This document shows positions 1-5,247 of a stretch of DNA of 16,696 nt, in pieces. A program made the translations under genes and the position numbers. Source of the DNA: Balneolia bacterium (lineage in GTDB: Bacteria; Bacteroidota; Rhodothermia; Balneolales; Cyclonatronaceae). Numbering within the stretch: the first letter of the stretch is position 1; each line of letters starts with the position of its first letter. The stretch is taken from positions 1 through 16,696 of the forward strand of contig PXDL01000253.1 of NCBI GenBank assembly GCA_003566395.1. The letters are read 5' to 3'. Below the pieces are notes generated by a model that was not told the DNA's origin, ran no database searches, and saw only the letters and a program-made list of their open reading frames with translations.

Positions 1-1384
1 ACTTCACCACATAATGCCCGATTCCCTTCCACAATAACAGCAGGGGCGCAAAAGACCGTTGATATTTCGGACTCACAAACGATCGTCCCATCTCCAGCGC
101 CGGGCTTATTTGCGCAAGCAGCGATGATTTCATCTCAAAAAGCGTATTAGTATAAAGCCCTTCTTTGCCGCGCTTCTTCAGAATGTTATCGGTGCGGCCA
201 AGCCGGTAGGCGCCCACAATTTCTTTATCGTTTCGGTTCCAGACAAACATATGCATATAATCTTTGTCATAGTCGTCAAGGTCTATAGACTTGCCCGTGC
301 CTTCATCTGTTGCACGAAACGAAATTTCCCGCAGCCGCCCGATTTCCCGGATTATATTCGGTATTTGCCGGTAGGCCGCATAAAAGACATCGTACTCATT
401 ATTATTAAGGAGCAGCTGGCCTTTTTCAAGCCCGTTCAGGTCTTCCTGAAGCTTTTCCTTCTCCACCGGATCAATAATGGGCTCATACTTGAGTTTGGTG
501 GTGTTGGATGCCGCTTTTTTATTCTCGGTTTCCGAAGGCTCGGTATCGGTAATACTTTGGAGTAAATAAGTCCGCTGCCGCAGATAGCGCGTTAGTTCAG
601 GCGCGGTGCCGAACCCTTTAAGCTTTTGATAGGAAATCAGTTTACCGATGCGAACTTTGATACGGCTGTTTTGCTTGTTTGTAAACTGACGCGGTAATAA
701 AAGGGTACGCAGGCGCGGATGGATTAATCCGGCCGTCTGAAAAGCCGGACCGTTATGTCCGCAGAAAAAGACCGGAAGAACCGGAGCCTCGCCTTTCTGA
801 ATAATTCTGGTGATGTTCTCTTTCCAGTCAGGGTCCCGTACACTCGGGTCGTTGAGCGTTCTGTGAGAAACCGTACCGGCCGGAAATACGCCGAGAGCAC
901 CTCCGTCTTCCAGCAACTTGATGCAGGATTTCATGGACTTCAGGTTCTGACGAATTGCTTCCCTGGTTTCAAACGGATTCACAAAAAGGAAAAGGTCACG
1001 CAACTCCGGAATACGTTCAAGCATGTAATTGGCCAGAATCTTGCAATCCGGTCGGACTTTGCGGATTAGTGAGCCGAGAATAACCCCTTCAATCCCACCA
1101 AAAGGATGATTTGAGACGATCACTACTTTGCCGTTTTTTGGGATGCGCTCAAGATGCTTCGGATCAATATCAAGGGTGATATTCATCACCTTCAACAGTT
1201 TGTCGCTAAAATCCTCATCGCCCGGAAGTTCTGCAGCCCGACTGTGGATAGAATTCAATCCGCGGAGGTCCAGAATTTTTTCTAAAGGACGGCGTACCAT
1301 CCCAAAAAATGCCCGTTTCAAGGCTCCCTCTGGCTGATAATCCAGTTTAAATAATTTCTCAGACTCTTTTGAGTTACCTGCCAT
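1..1384 (-). CDS. Bifunctional PlsC-like / GNAT-like acyltransferase (OlsF-type aminolipid synthase), 3' end outside window
   Basis: The reverse strand reads open for 461 codons from an ATG (complement of 1382-1384) to base 1 without a stop, so the C-terminus is missing. Residues about 80-260 look like a lysophospholipid acyltransferase: SNHPFGGIEG at 91-100 (H93, with E99 in place of the usual D), FPAGTVSH at 167-174 and a basic HPRLRTLLLPRQ segment near 222-233. After a polar linker (about 280-310), residues 320-461 look like the N-acyltransferase (hemolysin/OlsB-like GNAT) family, including AYRLGRT near 391 and ALEMGRSFVSPKYQ at 429-442. Known OlsF proteins join an N-acyltransferase and an O-acyltransferase in one chain to make ornithine lipids from an amino acid and acyl-ACP, and related enzymes make glycine lipids in Bacteroides. 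The family call follows from the two domains in this order. The amino-acid head group is not predictable. No ribosome binding site is obvious before the ATG. Confidence 0.8.
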   Translation of the reverse strand, partial: MAGNSKESEKLFKLDYQPEGALKRAFFGMVRRPLEKILDLRGLNSIHSRAAELPGDEDFSDKLLKVMNITLDIDPKHLERIPKNGKVVIVSNHPFGGIEGVILGSLIRKVRPDCKILANYMLERIPELRDLFLFVNPFETREAIRQNLKSMKSCIKLLEDGGALGVFPAGTVSHRTLNDPSVRDPDWKENITRIIQKGEAPVLPVFFCGHNGPAFQTAGLIHPRLRTLLLPRQFTNKQNSRIKVRIGKLISYQKLKGFGTAPELTRYLRQRTYLLQSITDTEPSETENKKAASNTTKLKYEPIIDPVEKEKLQEDLNGLEKGQLLLNNNEYDVFYAAYRQIPNIIREIGRLREISFRATDEGTGKSIDLDDYDKDYMHMFVWNRNDKEIVGAYRLGRTDNILKKRGKEGLYTNTLFEMKSSLLAQISPALEMGRSFVSPKYQRSFAPLLLLWKGIGHYVVK

Positions 1385-1771
1385 ATATATTAATATGCTT
1401 CAAAGCTATGTAGTAGAGCGCCTTGTGGCCGGAATCCCGGCGGCCTTATTAGAGTTCCAAAGCGCATTATTATCCGTATCGGTAAAGAATCACTATTCAC
1501 GCAGCTAACAACGCATTCGTAATCGTTAACTAATCGGCTGTTTCGGTGTTTCTTCCTGCACGAACGCGACAAATCCGAAACATCGGGATGTAGTGCGTAT
1601 ATTAGTCCACAATAAGTATATTTATGATAATTTAAAATTAGTTTTGGTAAAATAGAAACTACAGACCTTATTTTGAGGCGCATCGGAAATGATAATAAAA
1701 AAATAACGAATCAATCGTTTGATTGTTCTTGTGGCCTTGCAGTGCCCAACGTAAGTCAGTTACCTTCAGCT
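1385..1771. other. Intergenic region between divergent acyltransferase and clpS genes
   Basis: No gene was found in these 387 bases. The stretch should carry promoters for both flanking genes. It is AT-rich toward clpS (about 1580-1670). A compact GC hairpin with arms GCCGG/CCGGC and loop AATC lies at 1428-1441, on the acyltransferase side. It has no adjacent T run, so I do not call it a terminator. Part of the right side (1673-1771) is in frame with clpS and could be coding if clpS starts at a TTG at 1673. Confidence 0.6.
1639..1646 (+). promoter_or_regulatory. Candidate Bacteroidota-type -7 promoter box upstream of clpS
   Basis: TAGTTTTG matches the Bacteroidota -7 consensus TAnnTTTG at every fixed position and lies 126 bases before the clpS ATG, in an AT-rich stretch. 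No convincing -33 TTTG is present at the usual distance, so the call rests on one element. A very similar string, TTAGTTTG followed by TAAAA, lies just before the gene at 4757. Confidence 0.35.
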
Positions 1772-2131
1772 ATGCAGCAGTTTGACACCAAACAACGTTT
1801 TTTAGCCTCGGCTATTCCGGAAATTCCGGACACCGAAGAAGATACCGCCACCCTCGAAAAAACACGGGAGCAGATAGAAGAACCTCCTCAGTACATCGTT
1901 TACCTGCTGAACGATGATTATACCACCTTTGATTTTGTAGTAAAAGTACTTGTGAACATTTTTAAAAAAAGCATCGAACAGGCCGTAAAAATCACCAACG
2001 ACGTGCATCACAAAGGGAAAGGCGCTTGCGGCGTGTATCCGCGTCAAATCGCTGAAACCAAAATCGCTCTTGTGGAGCAATCAAGCAGCAGCGCCGGTTT
2101 TCCTTTAAAATGTGTAATGGAGGAGGCCTGA
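1772..2131 (+). CDS. clpS: ATP-dependent Clp protease adaptor ClpS
   Basis: ClpS binds proteins that carry a destabilising N-terminal residue and hands them to ClpAP for degradation. From the ATG at 1772 the product is 119 residues. The core (residues about 39-119) matches ClpS: YLLNDDYTTFDFV (N47, D48, D49, which line the N-degron pocket), VHHKGKGACGVY (H79, equivalent to the pocket histidine) and ETKIALVEQ...FPLKC. The first 38 residues are acidic and polar, a longer leader than usual for a family of about 95-106 residues. That leader region enters the ClpA pore in studied ClpS proteins. A TTG at 1673 in the same frame would add 33 residues, but that extra sequence does not resemble ClpS, so I prefer the ATG, although no strong ribosome binding site is visible. 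clpA starts 3 bases after the stop, so the two form an operon. Confidence 0.92.
   Translation: MQQFDTKQRFLASAIPEIPDTEEDTATLEKTREQIEEPPQYIVYLLNDDYTTFDFVVKVLVNIFKKSIEQAVKITNDVHHKGKGACGVYPRQIAETKIALVEQSSSSAGFPLKCVMEEA
2119..2126 (+). promoter_or_regulatory. Strong Shine-Dalgarno site for clpA inside the clpS 3' end
   Basis: GGAGGAGG ends 8 bases before the clpA ATG at 2135 and overlaps the last codons of clpS. It is by far the strongest ribosome binding site in the window, whose other genes have weak or absent sites. It fixes the clpA start and suggests translation of the unfoldase is boosted independently of the adaptor. Confidence 0.75.
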
Positions 2132-2134
2132 GTT

Positions 2135-4432
2135 ATGATTAATAAAAAACTCGACAGCGCGCTCAAAAGCACCTACATGATCGCCAAGACCCATCAGCAC
2201 GCTTTTGTGTGCCTTGAACACCTGCTTCAGGCGATTATACAGGAGGAAGAAGGACGGCAAATTCTGCGAAGCTGCGGAACCGATCTGGATCAGCTCAACA
2301 CCGACATCAACGATTTCTATAAAAAACTTGAGAAGTCGGAAGATGATTTGGCCGATCCCGTGCATACGGTAAGTTTCAAACGCGCCCTTCATAAAGCCCT
2401 TGTGCATGCCCGTTCAGCCGATAAAGCCGAAGTCACGATCGGTGATATAATAGTATGCATGTTCGATGAAGAGGACAGTCACGCCTGCTTTTTCCTGAAA
2501 CGACAGGGAATCAGCCGCATCGATATTCTTAACTACATTTCACACGGTATTTCCAAACCGGGTTTTGAACAAGATGATCTGTCCGGCTCTGATCCTGAAC
2601 CCGGCCACTATGAGACGACCGAAGATTTTGAAGGAGCACCTGCTCACGAAGACGGAAGCGAACGGCCGGGGACCAAAAAAAAGGGAAACATTCTCGAGCA
2701 ATTTACTGAGAACTGGACCGAAATGGCCCGCAACGGCAAGTTTGACGCCGTAATAGGGCGTGATCTTGAAATCAGCCGGAGTATAGAAATTCTGTGCCGT
2801 CGTTATAAAAATAATCCTATTTATGTAGGTGATCCGGGCGTGGGCAAAACAGCCATCACTCGCGGACTTGCACAGCAGATTGTGGATGAAAACGTACCCG
2901 ACCGTCTTTCGGGCTATACCATCTATTCCCTTGATCTGGGCAATCTGATTGCAGGCACACGCTACCGGGGCGATTTTGAAGCCCGGCTCAAAGGCGTACT
3001 TAAAGCACTGCAGCAGCAGGATAAGGTCATTCTATTTATAGATGAAATTCACACCATTGTAGGTGCGGGAGCGGCCGGATCAAGCACCATGGATGCGGCC
3101 AACATGCTCAAACCGCTGCTGGCCGACGGAAGCCTGAAATGCATCGGTGCCACAACCTACGAGGAGTATAAAAATTCGTTCGAAAAAGACCGTGCTCTCT
3201 CCCGGCGCTTTCAGAAAATCGACATTGCCGAACCCGATGAAGCGACCACCATCGCCATCCTGGAAGGCCTGAAATCGACTTTTGAAGAGCATCACGGCAT
3301 AAAATACCAGCCCAGCGCTGTTGAAGCTATGGTTCGGCTAAGTGCCAAATACCTTAACGACCGCCGCCTGCCCGATAAAGCCGTGGATGTGATGGATGAA
3401 TCCGGCGCGCTGGTTTCTCTGCAAAAACCTGAACGAAAGATCGTAACCACACGCGATGTGGAGCAACTCGTTGCCAAAATCACCCGGCTGCCGGTACAGT
3501 CGCTATCCGGCTCCGACAAGGAAAATCTCCGTGAACTTGGTCCCGCTTTAAGCCGTCAGGTTTTTGGTCAGGAAAAAGCCGTGGAGGCGCTCACATCCGC
3601 CATAAAGCGTCAACGCGCCGGACTCGGACACGAACATAAGCCTGTGGGTTCCTTCTTGTTTAGCGGACCTACGGGAGTTGGGAAAACGGAGCTCTGCCGC
3701 GTGCTTTCCAAACAGCTTGGCATCGGACTTATTCGCTTCGATATGAGCGAGTACATGGAAAAACACACCGTTTCCCGGCTAATCGGCGCTCCTGCCGGAT
3801 ATGTGGGATTCGAACAGGGCGGATTGCTGACTGAAGCCGTCCGGAAAACACCCAACGCAGTATTACTGCTCGATGAAATTGAAAAAGCGCATGCCGACCT
3901 GTTCAACATTCTGTTACAAATAATGGATTACGCCACCCTAACCGACAATACCGGCCGTAAAACGGATTTCCGAAATATTATTTTGGTGATGACTTCCAAT
4001 CTCGGCTCCCGCGAGATGTCGGGTACGGGCATCGGTTTTGCCGGGGAAAACGGACTCAAGCAGGCGAATCCGTTGAACGCTATCAAGCAGCATTTCACGC
4101 CTGAGTTTCGCAATCGACTTGACGACGTCATCATTTTTAACCGCCTCGACAAAGACATCATCCTGCAAATTGCCGAACGCCAGCTTGGCGAACTCCGCGA
4201 CTCTCTTGCCGGCAAAAAAGTAGTGCTGGACCCGGATTCCAGGGCTTTTGAATGGCTGGCAGAGCATGGCTACGATGCCGCCTACGGTGCCCGGCCCATG
4301 ACCCGTCTGATTCAGGAAAAAATCAAAGACCGGCTGGTGGATGAGATTCTTTTCGGTGATCTTCAAAAAGGCGGGCGAGTAGGATTAAGCGCCAAAAACG
4401 ACGAGCTTGTTTTCGATATACAACCGGGTTAA
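2135..4432 (+). CDS. clpA: ATP-dependent Clp protease ATP-binding subunit ClpA
   Basis: ClpA is the hexameric AAA+ unfoldase that feeds substrates to the ClpP peptidase. The 765-residue product matches ClpA length (E. coli about 758). Residues 1 to about 145 form the Clp-N double repeat that docks ClpS. The first AAA+ module has Walker A GDPGVGKT at 232-239 and Walker B VILFIDEI at 298-305. The second has GPTGVGKT at 511-518 and AVLLLDEI at 575-582. An IGF tripeptide at 633-635 sits where ClpA/ClpX carry the loop that binds ClpP. The inter-module middle domain of ClpB/ClpC is missing, and together with the clpS neighbour this favours ClpA. A charged low-complexity linker (about 148-185) follows the N-domain. 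Start chosen from the adjacent GGAGGAGG. clpP is not in the window and must be elsewhere. Confidence 0.93.
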   Translation: MINKKLDSALKSTYMIAKTHQHAFVCLEHLLQAIIQEEEGRQILRSCGTDLDQLNTDINDFYKKLEKSEDDLADPVHTVSFKRALHKALVHARSADKAEVTIGDIIVCMFDEEDSHACFFLKRQGISRIDILNYISHGISKPGFEQDDLSGSDPEPGHYETTEDFEGAPAHEDGSERPGTKKKGNILEQFTENWTEMARNGKFDAVIGRDLEISRSIEILCRRYKNNPIYVGDPGVGKTAITRGLAQQIVDENVPDRLSGYTIYSLDLGNLIAGTRYRGDFEARLKGVLKALQQQDKVILFIDEIHTIVGAGAAGSSTMDAANMLKPLLADGSLKCIGATTYEEYKNSFEKDRALSRRFQKIDIAEPDEATTIAILEGLKSTFEEHHGIKYQPSAVEAMVRLSAKYLNDRRLPDKAVDVMDESGALVSLQKPERKIVTTRDVEQLVAKITRLPVQSLSGSDKENLRELGPALSRQVFGQEKAVEALTSAIKRQRAGLGHEHKPVGSFLFSGPTGVGKTELCRVLSKQLGIGLIRFDMSEYMEKHTVSRLIGAPAGYVGFEQGGLLTEAVRKTPNAVLLLDEIEKAHADLFNILLQIMDYATLTDNTGRKTDFRNIILVMTSNLGSREMSGTGIGFAGENGLKQANPLNAIKQHFTPEFRNRLDDVIIFNRLDKDIILQIAERQLGELRDSLAGKKVVLDPDSRAFEWLAEHGYDAAYGARPMTRLIQEKIKDRLVDEILFGDLQKGGRVGLSAKNDELVFDIQPG

Positions 4433-4756
4433 CACCACCTGCTGCACTCGTTACAGGGTATGATGGATATTATCGAGACCTGTTTTTAAGGAATCTGTTT
4501 CCGTAAGCACGGTATAACATCACGGTGTTCAGGCTTTAGGTGACAATCACATTTTATTTTGTGGCAAAACATAACCTTCGATACATATAAGCCCACAGAG
4601 CCGGTCAGATACCGACCTTGCATAGCAGCAATATTTTTTTTCACAACTTTTGAACCAAAACAGCCGATCAGTCGTTAAAGGCCTGAAATACATCACATAT
4701 TTTGATAAATTTTGAGGTTAGTTTGTAAAAAGCTACGGCTCAATAATTATTTTACC
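4433..4756 (+). other. Intergenic region between clpA and the small membrane-anchored protein
   Basis: 324 bases without a recognisable gene. It holds the possible clpA terminator at its left end, and at 4718-4725 TTAGTTTG, a one-mismatch version of the TAnnTTTG promoter box, 31 bases before the downstream ATG at 4757. Nothing else was recognised. Confidence 0.5.
4453..4487 (+). terminator. Possible intrinsic terminator after clpA
   Basis: ACAGG (4453-4457) pairs with CCTGT (4479-4483), with a possible inner GAT/ATC pairing, and a run of five T follows. It begins 20 bases after the clpA stop. The outer stem is short and has internal mismatches, so it is only a moderate candidate. Confidence 0.4.
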
Positions 4757-5152
4757 ATGAAACGACTCGGCTTTTACCTTCTGTTTACAACGCTTTTTAT
4801 TGCGTTCGCTCTCTATATCCTTAATAACCCGATAGATTCCTTAATTACCGAACGTTCTGACTTGGCAACCGAACAAAAGATTTCTGTATTTACGGATGAG
4901 GAAATCCGGAAACTAAGCGATTATGAAAGTGATCTCTACCTCTCACTCGGCTCAACCGAGAATTCCGAAAATGCAGCCCGCCTGTTCAGCTATTTCGATA
5001 TCCCAGAGTCCGTAAAAAACGAATATACCTTTAGTTTTTATTTACTTGAGTTTCGCCATCTGAGAGAGCTTCACGCTTTCGGACAAAACCCCGACAAAAC
5101 CAATTCATTTGTAACTGTCCGAATCCTTAATGAACGTTTCCCTGATTCATAA
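4757..5152 (+). CDS. Small membrane-anchored protein of unknown function
   Basis: I do not recognise this 131-residue protein. It starts MKRLGFYLLFTTLFIAFALY, a short positive N-terminus followed by one hydrophobic segment (about residues 5-23), consistent with a membrane anchor or uncleaved signal. No lipoprotein cysteine or clear signal peptidase site is visible. The rest is polar and probably lies outside the cytoplasm. It is rich in charged and aromatic residues and has no cysteines or repeats. A TTG at 4712 is in frame but would put 15 extra residues before the hydrophobic segment and overlap the promoter-like box, so I chose the ATG. It is a single-gene unit: clpA ends 324 bases upstream, and a strong terminator follows 34 bases downstream. 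Confidence 0.7.
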   Translation: MKRLGFYLLFTTLFIAFALYILNNPIDSLITERSDLATEQKISVFTDEEIRKLSDYESDLYLSLGSTENSENAARLFSYFDIPESVKNEYTFSFYLLEFRHLRELHAFGQNPDKTNSFVTVRILNERFPDS

Positions 5153-5186
5153 TTCGCAATAGTTTCTTTTACGGTTGGAGATATAA

Positions 5187-5220
5187 AAAATGCCCGGAAG
5201 CTTCACCTTCCGGGCATTTT
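5187..5220. terminator. Strong bidirectional intrinsic terminator between convergent genes
   Basis: A perfect 14-base stem has left arm AAAATGCCCGGAAG (5187-5200), right arm CTTCCGGGCATTTT (5207-5220) and a 6-base loop CTTCAC. The arms end in T runs on both strands, so the same hairpin can end the gene at 4757-5152 on the + strand and the gene at 5248-8061 on the - strand. Confidence 0.92.
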
Positions 5221-5247
5221 ATTATCAATCAACCAAATAAATATTTT

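Noticed and set aside
251..1337. Three + strand open frames of 69-104 codons
   Set aside because: All are opposite the acyltransferase gene, whose - strand frame is open for 461 codons with recognisable motifs throughout.
1428..1445. GC-rich hairpin GCCGG-AATC-CCGGC as a terminator
   Set aside because: No T run follows on either strand, and it sits between divergent genes where no transcript should end.
1390..1683. A 97-codon open frame on the - strand in the gap before clpS
   Set aside because: It has no recognisable features and overlaps the likely promoters of both flanking genes.
3938..4366. A 142-codon open frame on the - strand inside clpA
   Set aside because: It is a shadow of the conserved second AAA+ module, with no ribosome binding site or domain.
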